DNA from: CAYWFF01 sp964458085
GTDB lineage: Bacteria; Patescibacteriota; Microgenomatia; UBA8517
Reading direction: 5' to 3'
Assembly: GCA_964458085.1 (NCBI GenBank)
Contig: CAYWFF010000006.1
Span: 1-41,985 of the forward strand
Length of the DNA stretch: 41,985 bases
Below the pieces are notes generated by a model, which saw only the letters and a program-made list of their open reading frames with translations, made no database searches and had not been told where the DNA came from. Positions 7,312-13,504 of this stretch are shown here, in pieces. Within the stretch, counting starts at the first letter, position 1, and each line of letters opens with the position of its first letter. Position numbers and translations under genes: made by a program.

Positions 7312-7575
7312 ATGGCAAAAAAAGGAACACCACATGTCCCGAACATGAATACGTTTTTGATTTTAAGCATTCTTTTTATGTCTTTAGTCGTAATGATGTC
7401 TCTTATCATTAAATCAGGAAGTAAAAGGACTGCACTTAACATGCCCACGGAAACCAAGGCTACTTCAACTGGTGATATTGATCTTGATCTAAAGCAAATT
7501 GACAGTCAAATGGATCAGCTTGAAGAAGATGACTTCGACCCGAATTTAGTAAGTGAGAAAGAAGTGGGATTGTAA
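7312..7575 (+). CDS. Small single-pass membrane protein
   Basis: This 87-residue protein has a short basic N-terminus (MAKKGTPHVPNMN), one membrane segment (about residues 15-35, LILSILFMSLVVMMSLII) and a polar acidic tail (DIDLDLKQIDSQMDQLEEDDFD). The ATG at 7312 is chosen over an in-frame TTG at 7288 because AGGAGGTGG sits 7 bases upstream. It lies directly behind the secreted coiled-coil gene and probably acts with it at the membrane; function is unknown. It ends just before a tandem repeat and converges with the histidine kinase gene. Confidence 0.7.
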   Translation: MAKKGTPHVPNMNTFLILSILFMSLVVMMSLIIKSGSKRTALNMPTETKATSTGDIDLDLKQIDSQMDQLEEDDFDPNLVSEKEVGL

Positions 7576-7580
7576 ATGGG

Positions 7581-7611
7581 AATTAGAAATTAGAAATTAG
7601 AAATTAGAAAT
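7581..7611. repeat. Tandem 7-base repeat (AATTAGA)
   Basis: Four and a half perfect copies of AATTAGA fill the gap between the convergent genes ending at 7575 and 7655. Confidence 0.9.
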
Positions 7612-7654
7612 ATTATCTCAAAGGTCTGTTGATGTTTGTTTTGTAAAAATATAT

Positions 7655-8743
7655 CTAAATTGGATCAGCAACCCTATCAGGTTTGGGAAATCTAACTCTC
7701 AACCTTGCTCCAGCAATAGTTCCATCTTTGTTTATTCTGTTTTCCCGGATTACTTTTATTCCATATCCTTTTTGTAATTGCCGATCTAATCCTGCCATAC
7801 CTTCACCTTGTCCGTTGGAAGAATTGTTATTCGTATTCCACGAAGAAACATCTTTCTTAAAACCGCTTTCAATAATCTCAGGAGGAAAACCTATTCCTTT
7901 ATCGTCAAAAACAATTTCAATTTCACCATCAAGTGTTTCTTCACTTGATATATATAATATTTTTAAACTGTCTGGTATGTTTTTTGCTTCATATGCTTTA
8001 TTCGAATTTAAAGCCACGTTAGTTGCGATTCTGTCCAGCCAGTCGGCAGAAATCGTAAGTGAAACATCCTCTTCAAATTCACTTTTATCATAGTCAAGTT
8101 TCAACTTATTTTGATAGGATTTCAGGGAACGCAGTAATATATTTAGTGCTTGCGGCAGCGGAATTTGAGTTTGAGGATATACTTCTTTAAGTTGATTATA
8201 TCCCGATTCAACAACCGTTGGTATTATTGTGAGCTCGTTGCGAATTAGATCGCTCATGCTGTCCCTTTCTTCTTTTGAGAGATTTGGGGATTTTAAAATA
8301 TCCATTGACAATTCAATCGCTGTTATGTGATTTACTACATCATGGATTACATTGGGTAATTCGTAAATGATATTTGCAATCTCTTCACGACTTTCCAACT
8401 GTAATTCTTGTATGTCTGGATTAGATATCTGCAGATACTCTTTTATTTGGCTTTGTAAACCAACTACCTCTTCAAAATAATGTTGTCTCTCGTCATCAGG
8501 TGATTTTAATAGTCTTGTACCGGACAACCGCACTAAACGGCTAATATCTTTAAATTCATGTGCAAAACTTTCTGAATTGTTTTCGGTAAAAGATTGTCGT
8601 TTATTTGCCCAATGTCGAAGTAGTGCTATACTTTCCAGCGCAGTATTGGCAATTAAAACATCACATTCCGACTTATCACTTGGATTTATTTGCAAAACAG
8701 TGTAATTATCTGAAGCCAATTCTTTGGGTAAATCTTCTTCCAT
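7655..8743 (-). CDS. Cytoplasmic sensor-less histidine kinase
   Basis: The 362-residue protein carries a kinase core without membrane segments. The phospho-acceptor region is VIHDVVNHITAI with H134, aligned to the H-E-x-x-N/T-P box of HisKA. The ATPase domain shows an N box (N242/N246, TNVALNSNKAYEA), a G1 box (DDKGIGF, 280-286) and a G2 box (GQGEGMAGL, 311-319). The first about 115 residues are predicted helical with no recognised PAS, GAF or HAMP domain, so the signal input is unknown. It follows a receiver-only gene after 20 bases, forming a two-gene operon. No Shine-Dalgarno is visible. Confidence 0.85.
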   Translation of the reverse strand: MEEDLPKELASDNYTVLQINPSDKSECDVLIANTALESIALLRHWANKRQSFTENNSESFAHEFKDISRLVRLSGTRLLKSPDDERQHYFEEVVGLQSQIKEYLQISNPDIQELQLESREEIANIIYELPNVIHDVVNHITAIELSMDILKSPNLSKEERDSMSDLIRNELTIIPTVVESGYNQLKEVYPQTQIPLPQALNILLRSLKSYQNKLKLDYDKSEFEEDVSLTISADWLDRIATNVALNSNKAYEAKNIPDSLKILYISSEETLDGEIEIVFDDKGIGFPPEIIESGFKKDVSSWNTNNNSSNGQGEGMAGLDRQLQKGYGIKVIRENRINKDGTIAGARLRVRFPKPDRVADPI

Positions 8744-8763
8744 AATAACTATTGTAAAGTTTA

Positions 8764-9147
8764 CTACTTGGAAGACAAGCCTTTCTCAAGTTCTTCAAGT
8801 GGAAATGGTTTCTCAAGTATGACAATTTCCGGATAATTATCCCGTAGGTGTGACACACCAGGGTCAAAAGGATCACGAATAAGTACAATTACTTTTCTGT
8901 TTTGATTATCTCTTTGAAGAAATTCTTGGACTATCGGACTTATATCCTGTTCTTCGACCCTAAAGTCTGCAATTAAAAATCTTAGTGAAGGTGTTTCATT
9001 AATGAATTGTAAAGCTTCATCCAATGAACTAGTTGATATGATTTCCTTTTTAGGAACACCTTTTGACTGAAGAAAAAGTGAAAGAGTTTTTCTTATAGGC
9101 TCATAGTCGTCCAAAATAGCATGAGTCGGTCCGGTTTCAGGAGACAT
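8764..9147 (-). CDS. Receiver-only response regulator
   Basis: This 127-residue protein is a single REC domain. The acidic pocket is D13/D14 (ILDDYEP), the phospho-acceptor is D61 (FLIADFRV) and the conserved lysine is K113 (ILEKPFP). The conserved Thr/Ser switch residue, normally ending the fourth strand, is replaced: the strand reads VIVLIRD. There is no DNA-binding or enzymatic output domain, so it must signal by protein contact, like CheY or Spo0F. It is the first gene of the operon with the histidine kinase. TAAATA lies 7 bases before the ATG, with a TTGCAT -35, so the transcript should be leaderless. Confidence 0.85.
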   Translation of the reverse strand: MSPETGPTHAILDDYEPIRKTLSLFLQSKGVPKKEIISTSSLDEALQFINETPSLRFLIADFRVEEQDISPIVQEFLQRDNQNRKVIVLIRDPFDPGVSHLRDNYPEIVILEKPFPLEELEKGLSSK

Positions 9148-9154
9148 GATGTAT

Positions 9155-9183
9155 TATTTACACGAATGGAAGAAAATATGCAA
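9155..9183 (-). promoter_or_regulatory. Promoter of the two-component operon
   Basis: TTGCAT (9183-9178), 17 bases and TAAATA (9160-9155). The predicted start falls on or next to the ATG at 9147. Confidence 0.65.
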
Positions 9184-9583
9184 TAGAGTTATGGGGATAA
9201 GAAGGAAGTAATGTTATAGAGAAAATTGGTAATTAAGATATTAAGATATTAAGATACTAGTAGAAGAGTCATTAATGGGATTTGGATGGGGGGTCTGGTT
9301 GTTTCTGGGTTACAGAGAGGAGCAGGATTATAGCTGAATTGGTTTATTCAGTGATTATTTAAACACTTCTTCTAAATTAATACATTTTGGAGCTAGTCTC
9401 AAAGTTTCAAATAAAAAACAACAACATATTTGTAAAACTGCCAGAACTGTAGCATTACATTTGTAATGATAATTGAAGGTGATAAAGGTGAAATTGATAG
9501 TGTTTTTTTAGAAACTTAGGAAATAAAAATGATTTTATTTCCGTAAAGAAGGTTTTTATCAGGATTAAATTAAAAATCTTTAC
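9184..9583. other. Gene-free 400-base gap
   Basis: No convincing gene was found between the two-component operon and the small ORF behind nusG. It contains three copies of ATTAAGAT (9232-9255) and a small hairpin CATTAC-ATTT-GTAATG (9453-9468). No known RNA family is recognised. Confidence 0.5.
9232..9255. repeat. Tandem 8-base repeat (ATTAAGAT x3)
   Basis: Three perfect head-to-tail copies in the 400-base gene-free gap. Confidence 0.85.
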
Positions 9584-9781
9584 TTATTTGTCTTGATTCT
9601 CTCGTTCGTTTAAATCTTTTTGAAGTTGTTTTATTGTTTCTTGATCTGTTAAATCATTTAGAAAACCAGCTCTTGCTGAGTCTTCATCATGAGATATTCT
9701 AGGTTGTAAAAAACTTATCAGCGGTTTTCTGAAAAATCCTGGAATAAATCGAGAACAACCTGAATTGGGTATTCTTTCCAT
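9584..9781 (-). CDS. Small hypothetical protein coupled to nusG
   Basis: A 65-residue ORF starts one base after the nusG stop (TAA, T, ATG), so it is probably translated by coupling to nusG. The first half has a basic, mildly hydrophobic stretch (SRFIPGFFRKPLISFLQP); the second half is polar and helical (DQETIKQLQKDLNERENQDK). No family is recognised. The coupling and its position in the secE-nusG operon argue that it is real, but its short length leaves doubt. Confidence 0.5.
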   Translation of the reverse strand: MERIPNSGCSRFIPGFFRKPLISFLQPRISHDEDSARAGFLNDLTDQETIKQLQKDLNERENQDK

Positions 9782-9782
9782 A

Positions 9783-10397
9783 TTATACTTTCGCTATCTG
9801 CAAGAGATCTAATTCAACCGGAGTTTCTCGACCGAAAATTGAAACCAAAACTTTAACTTTTCCTTTTTCTTCGTCAATTTCTTCAATTGTTCCCAAAAAG
9901 TCGGCAAAGGGTCCGTCTGTAATTTTGACAGCTTCGCTTTTGGAAAAACGGGTTTTAAAGCGTTTTGCAGGAGTTGCAACGAACTTTTGAATATTTTGAA
10001 CTTCTGTCATGGAAAGGGGAGTTGGGGTTTTTCCTGCACCCACAAAACCGGTAATTCCGGGTGTGGTCCTTACTGCAAGCCAAGTAGGATCGTCCAAAAC
10101 CATTTTGACCAGCATGTATCCGGGGAATATCTTTTCTTTTACAGTAGCTTTTTTACCGCCTCGAATAACCACACGGTCTTGAGTGGGGACGAGCACTTCG
10201 TATACTTTATCCTGAACTCCCATGGTTTCCACACGCTGCCTTAGAGTTTCAGCAACCCTGGCTTCATGACCTGATGATGTGTGAACCACGTACCATTTAG
10301 CCAATTCGTTTTCCTGATCATTGATGATGATGTGGCCGGGAATTTTGCGTTTTCCGGTACCCCGTTCATCGACCGCCTGAATATTATCTGTATCCAT
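9783..10397 (-). CDS. nusG: Transcription termination/antitermination factor NusG
   Basis: NusG binds the RNA polymerase clamp and links it to ribosomes, Rho or antitermination complexes. The NGN domain starts at about residue 34 (KWYVVHTSSGHEARVAETL) and includes VKEKIFPGYMLVKM and the TPGITGFVG motif. The KOW domain lies near the C-terminus (SEAVKITDGPFADFLGTIEE...VLVSIFGRETPVEL). The 204 residues include an N-terminal polar extension of about 33 residues. It follows secE by 66 bases, the near-universal order, and a 65-residue ORF follows one base later. Confidence 0.98.
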   Translation of the reverse strand: MDTDNIQAVDERGTGKRKIPGHIIINDQENELAKWYVVHTSSGHEARVAETLRQRVETMGVQDKVYEVLVPTQDRVVIRGGKKATVKEKIFPGYMLVKMVLDDPTWLAVRTTPGITGFVGAGKTPTPLSMTEVQNIQKFVATPAKRFKTRFSKSEAVKITDGPFADFLGTIEEIDEEKGKVKVLVSIFGRETPVELDLLQIAKV

Positions 10398-10463
10398 GTG
10401 ACTATTTATAATTTTACACTACTTACGATAAGCTCCGATTATACTGTTGTTTGGACTTTCCGT

Positions 10464-10649
10464 CTAGACACCAACCAGAACTTCCAGTAATTTAGTGAAA
10501 GCGAAATCCAGTGCACCTACGTAGGCTCCAATTACACCAGAAAGAATAAAAACAATGGTTGTTAATTTTATAACTTCGGAGCGTTTCGGCCAAACTACTT
10601 TTGATAGTTCGAGCCTTACATCTTTCAGGTAGGCAACTATAGCTTTCAC
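10464..10649 (-). CDS. secE: Preprotein translocase subunit SecE
   Basis: SecE is the small essential clamp subunit of the SecYEG channel. At 61 residues it has the compact one-helix form: an amphipathic N-terminal helix with the conserved LSKVVWPKRSEV motif, then one membrane segment (about 28-50, LTTIVFILSGVIGAYVGALDF). The start is GTG at 10649. A promoter TTGTTA, 17 bases, TATAAT ends 8 bases upstream, so the secE-nusG mRNA would begin about two bases before the GTG, without a ribosome binding site. Confidence 0.96.
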   Translation of the reverse strand: MKAIVAYLKDVRLELSKVVWPKRSEVIKLTTIVFILSGVIGAYVGALDFAFTKLLEVLVGV

Positions 10650-10657
10650 GAGTACTG

Positions 10658-10686
10658 ATTATATCAGAAGCAAAGAGGATTAACAA
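10658..10686 (-). promoter_or_regulatory. secE-nusG promoter
   Basis: TTGTTA (10686-10681), an exact 17-base spacer and a perfect TATAAT (10663-10658). The -10 box lies 8 bases from the GTG start of secE. Confidence 0.75.
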
Positions 10687-10710
10687 TAAAAGATAATAAT
10701 TGTAATTTAA

Positions 10711-10778
10711 CACGAATGCAACAAATATATAACACGAATGACACTAATTCACCACGAATGTAACGAATGAACACGAAT
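10711..10778 (-). repeat. Left CACGAAT repeat array flanking the GxxExxY gene
   Basis: CACGAAT occurs at 10711, 10733, 10753 and 10772, with an extra CGAATG at 10764, a period of about 19-22 bases. It is in inverted orientation relative to the array at 11183-11248 on the other side of the nuclease gene. Confidence 0.8.
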
Positions 10779-10782
10779 TTAG

Positions 10783-11157
10783 TTAAGAATCTTTTAAGAC
10801 AATTCTTTTAGGGTTTAAATATACACTCCTAAAATTAACAAGGATTCCCAATTTGATACCTGTAATATTTAGATACCTTTGTAGTTGAAAGTATTCTCGT
10901 TTACCAATTATGCGAGTAGTTTTTAGCTCAAGAATTATTTTATTTTCAACAAGAAAGTCAACAATATTGCCAGTGTCAGCAATTACCAATTCTCGAATAT
11001 AATTAACTTTTTCTACATTAAACATTTTTTCTAAAAAATCCCCGTACTGTTTTTCTTTTGCAAACCTTCCTATTTCATTGTGAGTATGGAAACACAAACC
11101 AACTATTTTATATGATAATTCAGGATATATTAAAGTTTCAGGTTTAAAAACTTTCAT
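10783..11157 (-). CDS. GxxExxY-family PD-(D/E)XK nuclease-like protein
   Basis: The 124-residue protein fits the GxxExxY family: LSYKIVGLCFHTHNEIGRF, then AKEKQYGDFLEKMF carrying the E-x-x-Y part, and NIVDFLVENKIILELKTTR, a PD-(D/E)XK-type core with D, then E-x-K. The first Gly of the name motif is replaced by Phe (FAKEKQY), with a Gly two residues earlier. The biological role of the family is not established. TACAAT (11169-11164) lies 6 bases before the ATG, so it should be leaderless. Both sides of the gene carry inverted arrays of the ATTCGTG repeat, which suggests a mobile cassette. Confidence 0.85.
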   Translation of the reverse strand: MKVFKPETLIYPELSYKIVGLCFHTHNEIGRFAKEKQYGDFLEKMFNVEKVNYIRELVIADTGNIVDFLVENKIILELKTTRIIGKREYFQLQRYLNITGIKLGILVNFRSVYLNPKRIVLKDS

Positions 11158-11182
11158 TATTTAATTGTACACTAGAGAAATT

Positions 11183-11248
11183 ATTCGTTGATATTCGTCT
11201 GCCTGGCATTAGTCAGGCAGCATTCGTGCTAAGATTCGTTGGATTCGT
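11183..11248 (+). repeat. Right ATTCGTG repeat array flanking the GxxExxY gene
   Basis: ATTCGT(G) occurs at 11183, 11193, 11222, 11234 and 11243. A 7-bp perfect hairpin, CTGCCTG (11199-11205) with CAGGCAG (11214-11220), interrupts the array. Orientation is opposite to the left array. Confidence 0.8.
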
Positions 11249-11266
11249 GTTAAATAAATTTGTATT

Positions 11267-11983
11267 ATGAAATATCCAAACTTCACTTATGAACAGCTCT
11301 TCTGGAACCAAGGCTTGACCCATGTTGCCGGGCTTGATGAAGTGGGGAGAGGCGCATTTGCGGGACCGGTAGTAACAGGCGCAGTTATTTTTCAGCCAAA
11401 TATCGAAAAGTTATTTTCTCAACCTTTGTTTTCCGACAGAGGACAAAAAGTATTTATAAATGATTCCAAAAAACTTTCACCCCGGCAGCGCCTGATTGCA
11501 AACGATTGGGTAAAACACCATGCATTTGGCTGGAGTACGGCAACGGGAAGTGTTGCAAAAATCAACAAAGCGGGAATTGTAAAGGCAACAAACTTCGCAT
11601 TTCGTTCGGCAGTGTCTACAATCAACAATAGCTACAATGGTAGCGTACAATATTTACTCGTAGATGCTTTTTATATCCCTTATGTCCGTGGATTAAGGGT
11701 ACATTATAATAACCGCAAAAATGAGCGGAATATGATAAAGTCAAGCGGTAGACAGTTGGCGATAACAAAAGGAGACACCAAGTCGATATCTGTTGCCGCA
11801 GCGTCAATTATTGCAAAAGTACACAGAGATAAATTGATGGCAGACTTAGGAAAAAAGCGGGAATATTATATGTATGGATGGGAAAGGAACAAGGGATACG
11901 GAACCAAAGAACATAGGGAGGCATTAGTTACTTTTGGAGCAACAAAGCACCACCGAGAACTATATATACGAAAGTACTATTAA
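11267..11983 (+). CDS. rnhB: Ribonuclease HII
   Basis: RNase HII removes ribonucleotides from DNA-RNA hybrids and misincorporated ribonucleotides from DNA. The 238-residue protein has the first catalytic motif VAGLDEVGRGAFAGPVV (D24, E25), then INDSKKLSPRQR, the LLVDAF aspartate and the ITKGDTKSISVAAASIIAKVHRD region with the fourth acidic residue. The GWERNKGYGTKEHREAL segment near the C-terminus is typical of type II enzymes. TTAAAT (11250-11255) lies about 11 bases before the ATG, and no Shine-Dalgarno is visible. It is divergent from the GxxExxY gene across the right repeat array. Confidence 0.96.
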   Translation: MKYPNFTYEQLFWNQGLTHVAGLDEVGRGAFAGPVVTGAVIFQPNIEKLFSQPLFSDRGQKVFINDSKKLSPRQRLIANDWVKHHAFGWSTATGSVAKINKAGIVKATNFAFRSAVSTINNSYNGSVQYLLVDAFYIPYVRGLRVHYNNRKNERNMIKSSGRQLAITKGDTKSISVAAASIIAKVHRDKLMADLGKKREYYMYGWERNKGYGTKEHREALVTFGATKHHRELYIRKYY

Positions 11984-12122
11984 CCTTTCTTTTTCATTTC
12001 TATCAGGAGATTTTCCGGGTAATGACTGGTGACTATAATATACACCCTTTAGTTCTAAGTTAGACATTGTTGTTATGGTTGCGAAGGATAATATGAAAGA
12101 AAGCAAAAATCAGTAAGAAACA

Positions 12123-12141
12123 GGCAATAAGAAGTATTGCC
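12123..12141 (-). terminator. Possible rpsU terminator hairpin
   Basis: GGCAATA and TATTGCC form a 7-bp stem with a 5-base loop about 35 bases beyond the rpsU stop. The T-rich stretch that follows on the minus strand is interrupted, so efficiency is uncertain. Confidence 0.4.
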
Positions 12142-12151
12142 ATTATCAAAA

Positions 12152-12179
12152 ACTTAAAAATTAAAACTTAAAAATTAAT
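12152..12179. repeat. Tandem 14-base repeat
   Basis: Two head-to-tail copies of ACTTAAAAATTAAA (the second ends AAT) lie at the 3' end of rpsU; the last bases overlap its stop codon. Confidence 0.75.
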
Positions 12180-12369
12180 AATTCCTTTTTTTCTCAAGCT
12201 CAATCATGTGCTTGATGCGGGATTTTTTCTCTTTTCTTTTTTCCGACTCCGTTTTATGACGGGAGCGATCACGAGCTTCCTGCAGGATACCTGAATTGAT
12301 AACCTGTTTTCTGAACCGTGCAATGAGTTTGTCGTCTGATTCTCCTTTGAGTTTTCTGACCATGACCAT
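12175..12369 (-). CDS. rpsU: 30S ribosomal protein S21 (bS21)
   Basis: bS21 sits on the 30S platform near the 16S 3' end and aids initiation. The 64-residue protein has ESDDKLIARFRKQVINSGIL, then EARDRSRHKTESEKRKEKKSR, the typical arginine/lysine-rich helical tail. The first of two adjacent starts (MVMV) is preferred because GGGGGCGA lies 9 bases upstream. A promoter TTGTTA, 18 bases, TACAGT gives a short leader. Divergent from the small secreted gene at 12530. Confidence 0.94.
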   Translation of the reverse strand: MVMVRKLKGESDDKLIARFRKQVINSGILQEARDRSRHKTESEKRKEKKSRIKHMIELEKKRNY

Positions 12370-12397
12370 ATAAAATCGCCCCCTTTCTGTATGAGAG

Positions 12398-12427
12398 ACT
12401 GTACATCATGTGTCTGTATTGTAACAA
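12398..12427 (-). promoter_or_regulatory. rpsU promoter
   Basis: TTGTTA (12427-12422), 18 bases and TACAGT (12403-12398). The leader of about 22 bases contains the Shine-Dalgarno GGGGGCGA. Confidence 0.55.
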
Positions 12428-12529
12428 ATTTTAATGAAGTTAGAAAATGAAAAACTCCGGGAAGCAAAAATATTAAAATTCGTGTTGACTTGACCTCCTT
12501 AAGCATAACGGGAGTATAATGTACGCACT

Positions 12530-12973
12530 ATGCAGGAAAGAAAACCTAGTAAGCTGGCTTTGCCAGTATTGGGAGCGCTGGGGGTTGTTTTATTTTGTGC
12601 ATTTACTTCTCAACTTGATGATGGAATAGACGCAGATGAACGACTGCAGGGAGAACATAATCTGCCGCAAACATATGAACCTGGTTTGCCTAATTTCCAG
12701 GATCAGGGGGATGAGCCTCCTACAATTGCTGCACCATCAAGTTTAGGTTCAAGTTGGGATTGCCGGAAAATTAATTCCGCTGGAGATTTTCCTAACGCAT
12801 TCCGTGCAATTTTAGACGCAAATGATCCAAAGGTTATCGAAGAATCTCCCTATTTATACAAACCTGGACCACATGCTCCTAATTCAATAAGAGAACACGG
12901 TGAAGTGTTAGTTGATGATATGTGTAAGTTAAGGCTAGTCTACAATGGAGATCAGGTTTGTGTAAAACCATAA
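12530..12973 (+). CDS. Small secreted or membrane-anchored hypothetical protein
   Basis: The 147-residue protein has a short basic N-terminus and one hydrophobic segment (about 9-25, LALPVLGALGVVLFCAF), a signal peptide or anchor. The exported part is acidic and Pro-rich (LPQTYEPGLPNFQDQGDEPP), then a compact region with three cysteines (WDCRKI, DDMCKL, DQVCVKP) that could form a disulfide. No family is recognised. TATAAT (12515-12520) lies 9 bases before the ATG, with TTGACC 19 bases further upstream, so the leader is about three bases. Confidence 0.65.
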   Translation: MQERKPSKLALPVLGALGVVLFCAFTSQLDDGIDADERLQGEHNLPQTYEPGLPNFQDQGDEPPTIAAPSSLGSSWDCRKINSAGDFPNAFRAILDANDPKVIEESPYLYKPGPHAPNSIREHGEVLVDDMCKLRLVYNGDQVCVKP

Positions 12974-13061
12974 CGACTCATATTAACTCCGATTCCATTC
13001 GCCGGTTACGTAATAGTTAATTTTTACTAATTTATCCAAACTTTAAAGCGAAAGTGTAAAT

Positions 13062-13090
13062 TTGACATTAGATTTCAAGTAATTTAGACT
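13062..13090 (+). promoter_or_regulatory. Promoter of the attenuated small-protein gene
   Basis: Perfect TTGACA (13062-13067), an exact 17-base spacer and TAGACT (13085-13090). The start site should fall near 13097, seven bases before a short leader ORF. Confidence 0.75.
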
Positions 13091-13103
13091 ATCCTTTGCT
13101 CAA

Positions 13104-13154
13104 ATGAAAAACCACAAGATAAAAACACATCTTTCCAACCTAATTCTCATTTAG
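13104..13154 (+). CDS. Possible 16-residue leader peptide
   Basis: ATG at 13104 opens a 16-codon frame, MKNHKIKTHLSNLILI, ending at TAG 13152-13154, five bases before the first arm of the alternative hairpins. There is no Shine-Dalgarno, but the predicted transcript start is about seven bases upstream, in keeping with the near-leaderless starts elsewhere here. The last four codons are Leu-Ile-Leu-Ile. Coding is inferred from position only. Confidence 0.35.
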   Translation: MKNHKIKTHLSNLILI

Positions 13155-13158
13155 AGAA

Positions 13159-13206
13159 CGGGAGGTGTGTGTTACAGACATCCTCCCGAAAAACGGGAGG
13201 TTTTTT
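13159..13206 (+). promoter_or_regulatory. Attenuator with mutually exclusive hairpins
   Basis: CGGGAGG (13159-13165), CCTCCCG (13182-13188) and a second CGGGAGG (13194-13200) followed by six T residues (13201-13206). The middle arm can pair with the first, plus three more pairs TGT/ACA, giving an antiterminator, or with the third, giving a 7-bp GC-rich terminator with an A5 loop. The gene at 13228 lies 21 bases beyond. Confidence 0.8.
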
Positions 13207-13227
13207 ATTGGAAAGGGGGTGAAAATT

Positions 13228-13413
13228 ATGAAGGATAGAATTAATACTGATGACTTTGGACCTCGACCAAGGCCTGATGAAGGTAGTGAAGAAGAACGGA
13301 GAGAAAGAATTAGAAGGGATAATGATGAAAGAATGAGACAAGCTGTAGGAGATGAGAGATGGAGTGAAGAAACAAGAGAAACGCAGCCCAGTGAAACAGC
13401 TGATCAACAATAA
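13228..13413 (+). CDS. Small highly charged, probably disordered protein
   Basis: This 61-residue protein is about half Arg, Glu and Asp (DFGPRPRPDEGSEEERRERI, then RRDNDERMRQAVGDERWSEE) with no hydrophobic core, so it is likely disordered or one charged helix. The ATG at 13228 is chosen over an upstream in-frame GTG because GGGGGTGA lies 6 bases before it. An attenuator with alternative hairpins precedes it, so expression is apparently conditional. No family is recognised. Confidence 0.65.
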   Translation: MKDRINTDDFGPRPRPDEGSEEERRERIRRDNDERMRQAVGDERWSEETRETQPSETADQQ

Positions 13414-13504
13414 GTACAAAATTAAAGGAAATTAGGTTTTCAGTAAACGAGTACCATTATTTGTAATATGCTTGTTTATTAAAGCAAACAAGTCGTAAAG
13501 AAGT

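Noticed and set aside
10711..11248. CRISPR-like array
   Set aside because: Repeats are only 7 bases, degenerate and irregularly spaced, without unique spacers or cas genes.
13165..13227. GTG-started upstream extension of the small charged protein
   Set aside because: It would translate through the attenuator terminator; the ATG at 13228 has a clear Shine-Dalgarno.
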